DNA of 24,091 bases from a virus. How positions within the stretch are numbered: the first letter of the stretch is position 1; every line of letters begins with the position of its first letter. Under the pieces are notes generated by a model. That model made no database searches, was not told the DNA's origin, and saw nothing but the letters and a program-made list of their open reading frames with translations. Below are positions 13,135-21,153 of the stretch, piece after piece. The stretch lies in IMG/VR virus record IMGVR_UViG_3300037071_000418, positions 1 to 24,091 of that record, one strand, 5' to 3'. The position numbers and the translations under genes were made by a program.

Positions 13135-14988
13135 ATGGTCGCAACAGTCGGCAGTATCAGCATCGACCTCTCGACGAACACAGCGAAGTTCACGCAGGGC
13201 TTCAAGCAGAGCGCGAGCACGGTCGAGCGCGAATCCAAGCGCATGTCAAATGCGGTCAACGGATTCAGCAAGGCATCGAAGGCGGCGTCCGGTATCGTGT
13301 CGGGATTTGTCGGCGGCATTGTCGCCGGCGGATCACTTGCGGCAATCGGCTCGTTTTCTGCGGCGCTCGGCAAGGCGCGGCAATCGCTTTCCGACTTCGA
13401 AGAGATCGGCAACCGGGCCAAGGCCACCGGGCTGAACACCGACACATTCCAGGCGATCTCGCACGGTGCTTCGCTTGCCGACGTCGAACAGGAAAGTCTC
13501 AACAAGTTTCTCGAGATCTTTGCCAAAAACGCCGGCTTGGCCGAGCAGGGCACCGGCGCGATGTACGCCGGCCTCAAGAAGCTCAACCCGGAGCTGCTGC
13601 GGTCGGTTCTCCACGCCACCGACCAGGAGCAACGCCTCAAACTCGTCGCCAACGCCATGGCGGGCATGACGGATGCAACCGAGAAGGCCGCTCTTGCCAC
13701 TACGATATTCGGACGGGGCGGCGCCGAGATGGTCCGCGTGCTCGACAAGGGCGCGCAATCCATCGAGGCGATGAAGCGCCAGGCGCAGGAACTCGGCATC
13801 ATCATTCCCGAAGACCTGATAGCGCGGGCGGGCGAACTGGACGACAAGCTGACGACGCTTTCCAAGGTCGTCGATATCAATCTCAGCCAAGCGCTGGTCA
13901 AGGCTGCGCCGCTGCTGGTGGATGCCGCCCAAGCGACAGCCACGTTCGCCACGGAACTCAACGAGGTCACGACAGCCATCAACGCCTTCGTCGCCAATCC
14001 CAACATGGCTAAATTCGGCAATCTCATGAGCAGCAAATTTTTTAGCCTGAGTATTGCCGGGCATGATGTAGTGGATATCGTCAAAAACATTGCAGCCGCA
14101 TCCGATGATACGTTCGCGTCGGTCACCGCCGACATCAAGGAGGTCTCGGCCGAACTGGACTACCTGATAAAACAGGGCGAGGCCGGATTCGAAGTCAGGG
14201 TCGACGTCGACAAGGCGGTGGCTCATCTGGACGTCCTTCAGGCCAAGCTCACCAGCCTCCAGAACCAGGCCCGCGCCGATCTTGCCGAGGCCTTCCGCGC
14301 TTCCGAAAACGCATCGATGGCGGCGCTGGACGCGGCTAGCGGCGGCGGCTCTCTGCCTACCGTCACCAGCTACGGCAGCGACACGGGCAACATCGACGCC
14401 GACCTGGAACGGGAGCGCGCCGACGAGGCCCGATGGGGCGTCCACAAATCGCTGCTCGAGGGGCAGACCAACGCCACGACGGATGTGGGCGATGGCGTTG
14501 ACGAGGCCTCCGACACCATCAGCGACACTGTCGACAGCAGCGGTCATTACATCACCGGGCGGTTCGAGGATGCGACCACTGCACAGACCAGCGAACTGGT
14601 CTCGGCTTTGAACTCGCTGTCGCTCGGCGGAGGTGGCGGTGGAGGCGGAGGCGGCGGCGGATCGTCGTTTGCAGGGCCGTCAACCGCAACGACGCGTGCG
14701 TTCGACGCGCTCAGCAGCTCATTCAGTGGCCTCGGAAGCTCGTCGAGCTGGGGCGGCCGGCAATTCACCTACAGCGTCGGCGACGGCAGTAGCAGCGGCG
14801 GCTCCGTCACGGACGCCTCGTCGATCACCAGCGGCTCCGGCACCAGCGGCGAGGCCAACATCAACGTCAGTGTCGTGGTCAAGCCGGTGCTGGAGGGGCA
14901 GCGGCTGTCAGCGCAGAGCACTGCGGAAATCAAGCAGGCGGCGGCGGCCGGCGCCAATGCAGCCTTGAGGCAGTTCAATGGTCGATAA
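13135..14988 (+). CDS. Tape measure protein
   Basis: 617 residues. Starts with VGSISIDLSTNTAKFTQGFK, a typical tape measure N-terminus, then Gly/Ala-rich hydrophobic stretch 50-75 (GIVSGFVGGIVAGGSLAAIG), and long helices with TGLNTDTFQAISH and TTIFGRGGAEM, motifs common in alphaproteobacterial tape measures. Using the usual ~0.15 nm per residue it predicts a tail of about 90 nm, on the short side for a siphovirus. A run of 12 glycines at residues 498-509 and a Ser/Gly-rich stretch divide the protein from its C-terminal end. The 3' end overlaps the next gene by 11 bases. Confidence 0.93.
   Translation: MVATVGSISIDLSTNTAKFTQGFKQSASTVERESKRMSNAVNGFSKASKAASGIVSGFVGGIVAGGSLAAIGSFSAALGKARQSLSDFEEIGNRAKATGLNTDTFQAISHGASLADVEQESLNKFLEIFAKNAGLAEQGTGAMYAGLKKLNPELLRSVLHATDQEQRLKLVANAMAGMTDATEKAALATTIFGRGGAEMVRVLDKGAQSIEAMKRQAQELGIIIPEDLIARAGELDDKLTTLSKVVDINLSQALVKAAPLLVDAAQATATFATELNEVTTAINAFVANPNMAKFGNLMSSKFFSLSIAGHDVVDIVKNIAAASDDTFASVTADIKEVSAELDYLIKQGEAGFEVRVDVDKAVAHLDVLQAKLTSLQNQARADLAEAFRASENASMAALDAASGGGSLPTVTSYGSDTGNIDADLERERADEARWGVHKSLLEGQTNATTDVGDGVDEASDTISDTVDSSGHYITGRFEDATTAQTSELVSALNSLSLGGGGGGGGGGGGSSFAGPSTATTRAFDALSSSFSGLGSSSSWGGRQFTYSVGDGSSSGGSVTDASSITSGSGTSGEANINVSVVVKPVLEGQRLSAQSTAEIKQAAAAGANAALRQFNGR
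14626..14661 (+). repeat. Poly-glycine codon run (12 GGN) in the tape measure gene
   Basis: Twelve consecutive GGN codons using GGC, GGA and GGT, so not a simple mononucleotide run. It lies between helical and Ser/Gly-rich regions and probably forms a flexible linker. GGN repeats can vary in number by slippage. Confidence 0.9.
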
Positions 14989-15583
14989 CGTCATCATGGA
15001 CGAGCGCATGGCGCTCGGCTTCAAGGGCGGGCCGACCTTTTCGACCGACAAGCTGGCGATGGTCAACGGCCAGGAACGCCGGCTGCAGAACCGTTCGGTC
15101 GCCATCCATAACTATGTCTGGAGCTTCAAGAACACGACGCTGGCGCTGGAGGCCTCGCTCAAGGCCTTCTGGTTCGACCGGCGCGGCGACTTCAAGGCCT
15201 GGCTGCTGAAGGACTGGTCCGATTATTCCGGCACGCTGCAGGTCATCGGCGCCGGCACCGGCGCGCTGACCACATTCCAGATCATCAAGACCTATTCGGC
15301 GGCGTCCAACCCCTACGAGCGCACGATCCGGCATATCAAAACCGGCACGCTGTCGGTCTATGTCGACGGCGCCTTGGTGCCGGGATCCGGCTACACGGTC
15401 AGCGGCGCCGGGCTGATTACGTTTTCCGTCGCGCCGGCCGGTGGCAAGATCGTCACCGCAAGCTATGACTTTTATGTGCCAGTGCGCTTCGAGGGCGATC
15501 GCTTCACATCGATTGTCGACTACCAACCGCACATGGACATCATCTCGGTCGAAGACCTCACGGCGATCGAGATCGTCCCGTGA
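14978..15583 (+). CDS. DUF2460 distal tail protein (GTA gp12-like)
   Basis: 201 residues. The pattern NRSVAIHNYVWSF...LKAFWFDRRGDFKAWLL, then KDWSDYSGT and a C-terminal ...VPVRFEGDRF, is the signature of DUF2460, the distal tail (Dit-like) protein of alphaproteobacterial gene transfer agents and related phages. It would form the ring joining tail tube and hub. The position directly after the tape measure fits. ATG 14978 lies inside the tape measure gene (11-base overlap). Confidence 0.93.
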   Translation: MVDNVIMDERMALGFKGGPTFSTDKLAMVNGQERRLQNRSVAIHNYVWSFKNTTLALEASLKAFWFDRRGDFKAWLLKDWSDYSGTLQVIGAGTGALTTFQIIKTYSAASNPYERTIRHIKTGTLSVYVDGALVPGSGYTVSGAGLITFSVAPAGGKIVTASYDFYVPVRFEGDRFTSIVDYQPHMDIISVEDLTAIEIVP

Positions 15584-16395
15584 GAAGCTGGGATGCAACC
15601 CTGCTCACCATGCTCGGCGGCAGTGAGATCACCCGCTGCTTCCTGGCCGAGCTGACCAACCCGACCGGCCAGATCGTCCGCGTCACCAGCCACGATGTCG
15701 ACCGGGTCGTCGGCGCGGAAACCTATGTCAAGACGCCCGGCTTCGACCTGTCGCGCTACACCGTCAAGAACGGCGGCGAGGCGGCAACCATCGATTTCGA
15801 AATGTCGCTGTCGAACGACGGGCCGATCCTGATCGAGGACGTGCGCCGCGGCGCATGGCGTGGCGCGACGATCGTCGTGTGGGTCGCCCATACGGCCTCG
15901 CCGGCAAACCGCAACATCATCGCCCAGGGTTTCGTTGGGCGCACCGACTTCAGCGATCGCCTGCAGGGGCGCATAGAGCTCGTCACCTTGGCCGATGCGC
16001 TCAAGGACGTGGTCCTGCTGACGATCCAGCCGGCGTGCCCGTTCAAGTTTTGCGGCCGGGAATGCGGCGCCGATGAAGCGACATGGACGCGGGCCGCGAC
16101 AGTAACCGCCGCCATCAGCCGCAGGAAGTTCACTGCCACCATCACCAGTCCCGGCGTTCTCGACTTCACCCACGGCAAGGTTTCATGGACAAGCGGCGCC
16201 AATGCCGGCGCGGACGGCTGGGTGCGCCAATGGGACTCCGGCACGGGGACGGTCGCGATGGTGACCGACTTCCCGTTCGACATCGCGGTCGGCGACAATT
16301 TCAACGTGCTGGCCGGCTGCAAGAAGAACCGCGCCGACTGCGCAGCCTATGACAACATCGACCGCTATGGCGGCTTTGACTTCGTGGCGCTCTGA
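15580..16395 (+). CDS. Baseplate hub protein, phage BR0599/DUF2163 family (GTA gp13-like)
   Basis: 271 residues from GTG 15580, which overlaps the preceding TGA as GTGA. The family (DUF2163/TIGR02218) forms the tail-tip hub. Conserved cysteines are visible at 153, 158 and 162 (CPFKFCGREC) and at 247 and 254 (CKKNRADC). Related hub proteins, including lambda gpL, hold an iron-sulfur cluster through such cysteines, so metal binding is likely by analogy. In gene transfer agents a cell-wall peptidase gene follows; here the next gene is the tail-tip protein instead. Confidence 0.93.
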   Translation: MRSWDATLLTMLGGSEITRCFLAELTNPTGQIVRVTSHDVDRVVGAETYVKTPGFDLSRYTVKNGGEAATIDFEMSLSNDGPILIEDVRRGAWRGATIVVWVAHTASPANRNIIAQGFVGRTDFSDRLQGRIELVTLADALKDVVLLTIQPACPFKFCGRECGADEATWTRAATVTAAISRRKFTATITSPGVLDFTHGKVSWTSGANAGADGWVRQWDSGTGTVAMVTDFPFDIAVGDNFNVLAGCKKNRADCAAYDNIDRYGGFDFVAL

Positions 16396-17681
16396 TGGCG
16401 ATTACCTTAACCGGCGCAGGCTCCGCTTCGTTCGCCGCCTCGCAGGCAGCTTGGCTCAACCCTGGGCCGACGTCGTCGACCGAGGTCACGGTATCGCCGG
16501 CGGAGCTGACGGCCAGGACGGACACGAACACTGCGCAGCAGGGGCTCGGCCGGTCATTGCCTGTCGTCATCGGAACCGGCCGTGTCGACGGCGTCTATTT
16601 CGTTGGCGGCGTCGAGACGGTTTCAACCGTGACGACAGAGACGACGACGGAGCCGCCACCGGAACAGACCATCGTCGTCGTCGGCAGTACGGCGGGCGCC
16701 GCGTCGCAGGCCGCCTCGCAGTGGAATTGGTATAACGGCGGCAGCACCACCACGTCGACAAGCACGACGGAGACCGAAAACCGGACGATGGCCGGCTATG
16801 TGCTGGCCTATGACCCGTTCGAACGCGGCTATGACCTGATCCGGCTGGAGATCGACGGCGGTGTCGTCTACGACAGCGAGGCCGGGATTCCAGCCGCGAC
16901 GACCTTCCGCTTTTATGGCGGCCGGCATACGTCGACCGACGAGATCCTGACCGAGATCATCGGCGCCAATACCGGCGCCTACAAAAACTTCGTGATGGTT
17001 TTCATCGACGGCTATCCCGCAGATTCACCGCCGGGCGTGTCGGCCGTGATCTCGAATGGGCCGACGCTGATAGCGAGCCTGTTCATCGATTTCGTCAATC
17101 AATACGCTGAACTCAACAGTGCCGAAGTGCCGTGGGCCTCGCTGTCAACGATCTTCACGGGCGGCACCATCGACGCAGGCGGCTGGTATGGTGGTTCGGG
17201 GCTTGCTGGAGGTAACGGCTCGATAGTCGGCGATGCTCTGAACGTATTCACCAATGATGCAGGCATCACCATTGTCGAAGAGTATTCAATTGGCCAAACT
17301 TACAACCTCTCAGGCCAGCGTGTTCAGTTCAATACGAACGGCCTCAACGATCTTTTCATAAATCCAAAGCATCTCGGCGTGGAGATCCAGGACCAGACTG
17401 GGCCCGATGTCATATACGTTGGCAGTGATGTCGCCGGCATCTCCCGCATCGCTGTCTCGGTGGACAATACGAACTTCCACGGTTCGCAGAATGGCTCTGC
17501 CGTGGTGAGCGGCAACCTGGGATCGCCGCCACCATTCTCGACGGACAGCGGGACGTCCCAGGTCACTGTCTTCACTGCGAATAACACCGGCACCCTCGCG
17601 GAAGGCGCACGCCTCCGCTCAATCCGCGTCGGGCCGTTTACGGCACCGGCTGATCTTCCCTCACTTTCCACGGTGGGATAG
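16395..17681 (+). CDS. Tail-tip protein, N-terminal part
   Basis: 428 residues from ATG 16395. Residues 1-225 include SLPVVIGTGRVDGVYFVGGVE, a Thr-rich loop (VSTVTTETTTEPPP), a Ser/Thr segment, and YVLAYDPFERGYDLIRLEID with RFYGGRHTSTDEI; this resembles the N-terminal part of large rhizobial tail-tip (gpJ/megatron-like) proteins. From about residue 255 the sequence changes to a beta-rich region of unknown type coded by lower-GC DNA. The frame ends in TAG 17679-17681, after which the same frame stays open and continues as the next gene. One protein may have been split in two, or readthrough may occur. Confidence 0.82.
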   Translation: MAITLTGAGSASFAASQAAWLNPGPTSSTEVTVSPAELTARTDTNTAQQGLGRSLPVVIGTGRVDGVYFVGGVETVSTVTTETTTEPPPEQTIVVVGSTAGAASQAASQWNWYNGGSTTTSTSTTETENRTMAGYVLAYDPFERGYDLIRLEIDGGVVYDSEAGIPAATTFRFYGGRHTSTDEILTEIIGANTGAYKNFVMVFIDGYPADSPPGVSAVISNGPTLIASLFIDFVNQYAELNSAEVPWASLSTIFTGGTIDAGGWYGGSGLAGGNGSIVGDALNVFTNDAGITIVEEYSIGQTYNLSGQRVQFNTNGLNDLFINPKHLGVEIQDQTGPDVIYVGSDVAGISRIAVSVDNTNFHGSQNGSAVVSGNLGSPPPFSTDSGTSQVTVFTANNTGTLAEGARLRSIRVGPFTAPADLPSLSTVG

Positions 17682-17684
17682 ACC

Positions 17685-19511
17685 GTGCCGACAAAACGCG
17701 ACCTTAAGGATGTGATCATCGATGTCATGTCGCTGGCCGGCTTCGGGCCGGCCGATCTGACTTTCGAGGGGTTCGATGGCATCCAGACCTATGGCTTCGT
17801 CATCGCCAGCGACACCACGATCCAGAACGTGGCGCGCTCGCTGTCCGACATTTACGGCTTTACCTGGTGCGATACGGGTTCCGGTTTCTACTTCAAGAAG
17901 GCGGCGCAGGACGAGCTCTTCACGATCGATGCCGCGCTCGACGCGGTCGATATCGTGGAGCGCCCGCAGCCGGTGCTGTCGAGCGACGATGCAGACATCC
18001 GCACGCCGTCCTCCGTCGAGATGGAATACGTGTCCAAGGAGGGCGGCTACAAATCCCGGCCGGTCTCGTTCAACATGACCACCGGCGTCCTGAACTCGAT
18101 TACGACGCCGCGGCTGTCGACGCCGATCCTGTTAGACGATGCGGAAGCGCAGCGGGTCGTCACTGAGAAGTTCTTCGAATACCAGGAGAAACGCCGCGAT
18201 CACAGCCTGGTCGTGGCGCCCGAAAACATCGCCCTGCTGCCCGGCGACGTCGTTTCCTTCCCGTCCGGCGACATTACCTACATCACGCGAGTCGAGGGGG
18301 TCGGCATCGACCTCCGCAACATGGGCGTCGAGATCAGCGCACGCGACTTCCAGACCGAGGTCGCGACTAGCATCACGGCCGTCAGCAACCATCCACCGGT
18401 CTGGCAGGTGGTCTACCTTGCTAGCGTATATGTCCATCTCGACATGCCGCTACTGCGCTACGAAGACGATACCGCCGGCGCCGAGCTGGTCCAGTACGGC
18501 GCCCTGTTTTCGAGCGGCGCGAATCTGTGGTCGGGCGCCACGCTCTATCGCAGCCCGCTGACGACGGGCTATGCCGCAATCTTCGACCAGCTGCCGCATG
18601 CCGGCGTCCGCGGCGTCTGCCTGACGGTCCTGCCCGCGCCGGCCGACCCGTTTGCGCTCGACGATGGCTCGACCCTGACCATCCGCCGCATCACCGCCGC
18701 CGCCACCCTGCTGGTCGACGCCACCGAGGCAGAGGTGCTGGCCGGCGTCAACAATGCGCTGGTCGGCGTCAACGGCCGCTGGGAATGGGTCGGATACAAG
18801 ACGGTCGACGACCATGGCGACGGCACCTACACGCTCGGCGGGTTCACGCTGAGAGGCTATCGCGGCTCGGAAGTGTTCTGCGGCAGCCACGCGGTCGACG
18901 ACGTGTTCATCATGATCGACGACGGTTGGGTGCGGAAGATGCTGCACCCGATCGCCGCGCTCGACGGCACGTTCTACTACAAGGCGCCCGGCCTGGGCCA
19001 AAACCTGAACTACGTTGCGGCGACGACGCATACCATTCCCGGCACGGCCGAGACGCCCTATGCGCCGACCAGCCTCAAGGCCGATACAGGCAGCCCGGAC
19101 GGCATCGACATCAGCTGGGACTATCGGTCGAGGATAACGACCGGGTTCAATCCGGCCGAACACGGCGAGGCGACGCTGGCGTTTCAGGTCGATATCTATG
19201 ACACGGACGGCACGACCTACATCCGCACGCTGACGACGGCCACGAATTCCGTCCACTATGCCTCGGCGGATGTGATCACGGATTTTGGCTCGGATCCTCC
19301 GGCTGAATGTTTCTTCCGGGTCTTTATGATGTCGGCGCTGCCGATCTTCGTCGCTGGCCAGGATCGGCCCGTCGCGGGGCGCGGCTATGAAGCCCGCGGG
19401 CATTTCCCGACAGTTGCGCTGCTGCTGTCCGGCGACATGCAGAGCGGCACCGACCATGTCAAACTGTCTGGCGATGCGGCGCCCGGCAATCTGCTGCTGA
19501 CCGAGGGATGA
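17685..19511 (+). CDS. Tail-tip protein, C-terminal part (gpJ/megatron-like)
   Basis: 608 residues from GTG 17685, with GGTGGGA 6 bases upstream as a possible ribosome-binding site. The start KRDLKDVIIDVMSLAGFGPADL, followed by GYGFVIASDTT-like and SLSDIYGFTWCDTGSGFYF stretches, matches the central hub domain of tail-tip proteins, which normally continues from an N-terminal part in the same chain. C-terminal half: beta domains and a fibronectin-like segment (APTSLKADTGSPDGIDISW). It lies one codon after the previous stop in the same frame (TAG, ACC, GTG). It probably contacts the host surface together with the upstream part. Confidence 0.85.
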   Translation: MPTKRDLKDVIIDVMSLAGFGPADLTFEGFDGIQTYGFVIASDTTIQNVARSLSDIYGFTWCDTGSGFYFKKAAQDELFTIDAALDAVDIVERPQPVLSSDDADIRTPSSVEMEYVSKEGGYKSRPVSFNMTTGVLNSITTPRLSTPILLDDAEAQRVVTEKFFEYQEKRRDHSLVVAPENIALLPGDVVSFPSGDITYITRVEGVGIDLRNMGVEISARDFQTEVATSITAVSNHPPVWQVVYLASVYVHLDMPLLRYEDDTAGAELVQYGALFSSGANLWSGATLYRSPLTTGYAAIFDQLPHAGVRGVCLTVLPAPADPFALDDGSTLTIRRITAAATLLVDATEAEVLAGVNNALVGVNGRWEWVGYKTVDDHGDGTYTLGGFTLRGYRGSEVFCGSHAVDDVFIMIDDGWVRKMLHPIAALDGTFYYKAPGLGQNLNYVAATTHTIPGTAETPYAPTSLKADTGSPDGIDISWDYRSRITTGFNPAEHGEATLAFQVDIYDTDGTTYIRTLTTATNSVHYASADVITDFGSDPPAECFFRVFMMSALPIFVAGQDRPVAGRGYEARGHFPTVALLLSGDMQSGTDHVKLSGDAAPGNLLLTEG

Positions 19512-19514
19512 GAA

Positions 19515-19886
19515 ATGGCTGACAAAGAGATAAGCGCACTCACCGCCGCTTCGACGCTCGCCGGCACCGAACTCGCGCACGTCGTGCAGGGTGCCAACAG
19601 CCGCAAGGTCACCACGACAAGAGTGATCAGCGAGGTCACACATGCGGCTGCCGGCAAGACGACGCCGGTCGATGCCGACGAGATGCCCGTGGTCGACACT
19701 GCCGCTTCCGACGTGTTGAAAAAGGTGACGTGGGCGAACGTCAAGGCAACGCTGAAGACCTATTTCGACACGCTCTACACGCCGACTGGCGCTGCGCCCG
19801 ACGAGGTGGTCGGCGGCATCATCACCATTGCATCGACGGCGCCGTCCAGCCCGGCGACGGGCGACGTCTGGATCGATACGACGTGA
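19515..19886 (+). CDS. Short fibre-type protein with WIDTT terminus
   Basis: 123 residues; GAGGGATGAG precedes ATG 19515. The N-terminus (ADKEISALTAASTLAGTELA then HVVQG) is a very common phage fibre/appendage start that binds the tail tip, and the centre (DVLKKVTWANVKATLKTYFDTLY) is typical fibre shaft sequence. The C-terminus STAPSSPATGDVWIDTT closely matches that of the fibre at 7062-8543. It is short for a fibre and may be an anchor onto which the next protein is loaded. Confidence 0.8.
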   Translation: MADKEISALTAASTLAGTELAHVVQGANSRKVTTTRVISEVTHAAAGKTTPVDADEMPVVDTAASDVLKKVTWANVKATLKTYFDTLYTPTGAAPDEVVGGIITIASTAPSSPATGDVWIDTT

Positions 19887-19896
19887 GGAGGGACTG

Positions 19897-20685
19897 ATGG
19901 CTGACCCGTATCTCAGCAACGTCGTCCTGCTCTGTAGCTTTGACGGCGCTGACGGCTCGACCGCGCTCGTCGATCAAAGCCCGGTAGCGCGAACGCTGAC
20001 GGCCGTTGCACCCGCACAGATAGATACGGCGCAGTTCAAGTTTGGCACGTCGTCGCTGCTGCTGAGTGGCGCTGGCTATGTCACGGCAGCGGACAGCGCG
20101 GATTGGGATTTCGGCACAGGGCAGTTCACCATCGAGGGCTGGTTCCGCTTCTCGGTGGTGCCCTACGGCGCGGTCCTGGTGGCGCAGTGGTTTGGCGGCT
20201 TTGCATTCTACTTCGAGACTGGTGACTTGTATTTCCGCGGCTGGTCCGGCGGCATTAACGACACGGGCAGATACACATGGGCTCCCACCGTCAACACTTG
20301 GTATCACATCGCGGTTGATCGGGATGCGTCGAACGTGGCGCGCATCTATGTCAATGGCGCGATGGTCGTGAAGACCACGGGTTACACCGCGAATATCACT
20401 GGGAGCAGTGCGCTATTGGCGATTGGTTCCCTGGCGCCCGGAGGTTTTGGCACCACCTATGACCTGAACGGCTGGATAGATGATCTGCGCATCACGAAGG
20501 GCGTGGCCCGTTATGCGTCGGATGCCGGCTTTACCGTGCCGCCTGCTCTTGTCAGTCCAGCGCCGACCGGCCGCGCCAAGGTGTGGACCGGCAGCGCCTG
20601 GGTCATCAAGCCGACCAAGGTGTGGTCCGGCTCGGCGTGGGTGACCAAGCCAGCCAAGGTGTGGACCGGCAGCGCCTGGGTATGA
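19897..20685 (+). CDS. LamG-like jelly-roll protein with WxGSAWV repeats (probable receptor-binding)
   Basis: 262 residues from ATG 19897, preceded by GAGGAGGGAC. Residues about 8-214 form a laminin-G/concanavalin-like jelly roll: VVLLCSFDGADGSTALVDQS, FGTGQFTIEGWFRF, WYHIAVDRDASNVARIYVNG and WIDDLRITKGVARY are hallmark stretches. The C-terminus carries three KVW(T/S)GSAWV repeats, as in the protein at 10056-10286. LamG domains of phage tails commonly bind surface glycans, so this is a candidate receptor-binding protein, last gene of the tail-tip group. Function inferred from domain type. Confidence 0.85.
   Translation: MADPYLSNVVLLCSFDGADGSTALVDQSPVARTLTAVAPAQIDTAQFKFGTSSLLLSGAGYVTAADSADWDFGTGQFTIEGWFRFSVVPYGAVLVAQWFGGFAFYFETGDLYFRGWSGGINDTGRYTWAPTVNTWYHIAVDRDASNVARIYVNGAMVVKTTGYTANITGSSALLAIGSLAPGGFGTTYDLNGWIDDLRITKGVARYASDAGFTVPPALVSPAPTGRAKVWTGSAWVIKPTKVWSGSAWVTKPAKVWTGSAWV
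20578..20685 (+). repeat. 39-bp tandem repeat, about 2.8 copies
   Basis: Repeat units begin at 20578, 20617 and 20656 with a 39-base period; the third is cut by the stop codon right after GSAWV. Encodes AKVWTGSAWVIKPT-type units. Same period and same core residues as the repeat at 10170-10286, though the bases differ. Confidence 0.92.
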
Positions 20686-21153
20686 ATGACCGAGCAGCCG
20701 CCTCCGCAGCAGACCGGCGTCGTGGTCGCCGTGCTCAATGCCGTCAAGGGCATGAGCCTGACCAATGTGCTGGTCATCCTCGTCCTGGCGGTCGTGCTGC
20801 TGCCCAGCTATCTGATGTGGCGCATGCTCAACGACCCGGCCATGCTGGGGCGGTTCCTCAGTAGCTACGAGGAGGTCACCAGCGACAAGTGGCCGTGCAC
20901 GCTGCGCATCGCCAGCCTGCGCGGGGCCGGCGATACATTCTCGATCAGCGCCGGCTTCGCGTATCAGGGGTCGGATAGGTGGACGCTGGCCGTGCTGATG
21001 GACAGGGATCCGCGGCTGGATGAAAACGTCATGCAGTCCTACTGCGAGACGCTGCAGCTGCTGATCGACTACATGCGGGATCCGAAAGCCCACCCGCCAC
21101 CGTTTCCCAACAGTGAAGACCCGATGGTGCATATGTATCCTAATGGACAATGA
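20686..21153 (+). CDS. Single-pass membrane protein, unknown function
   Basis: 155 residues; ATG 20686 follows the previous stop without a gap. A hydrophobic segment at about 25-47 (LTNVLVILVLAVVLLPSYLM) is a clear membrane span, preceded by a short polar N-terminus (PPPQQTG). The remainder (about 50-155) is a soluble mixed alpha/beta domain with two cysteines (71, 129) and a Pro-rich end. No known family recognised. Its place after the tail genes and before a holin-like gene suggests a role in lysis or the late membrane, but this is only context. Confidence 0.75.
   Translation: MTEQPPPQQTGVVVAVLNAVKGMSLTNVLVILVLAVVLLPSYLMWRMLNDPAMLGRFLSSYEEVTSDKWPCTLRIASLRGAGDTFSISAGFAYQGSDRWTLAVLMDRDPRLDENVMQSYCETLQLLIDYMRDPKAHPPPFPNSEDPMVHMYPNGQ

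Noticed and set aside
12891-14138. 415-codon minus-strand frame opposite the tape measure gene
   Set aside because: Ser/Ala/Leu-rich mirror of the helical tape measure; no domain pattern.
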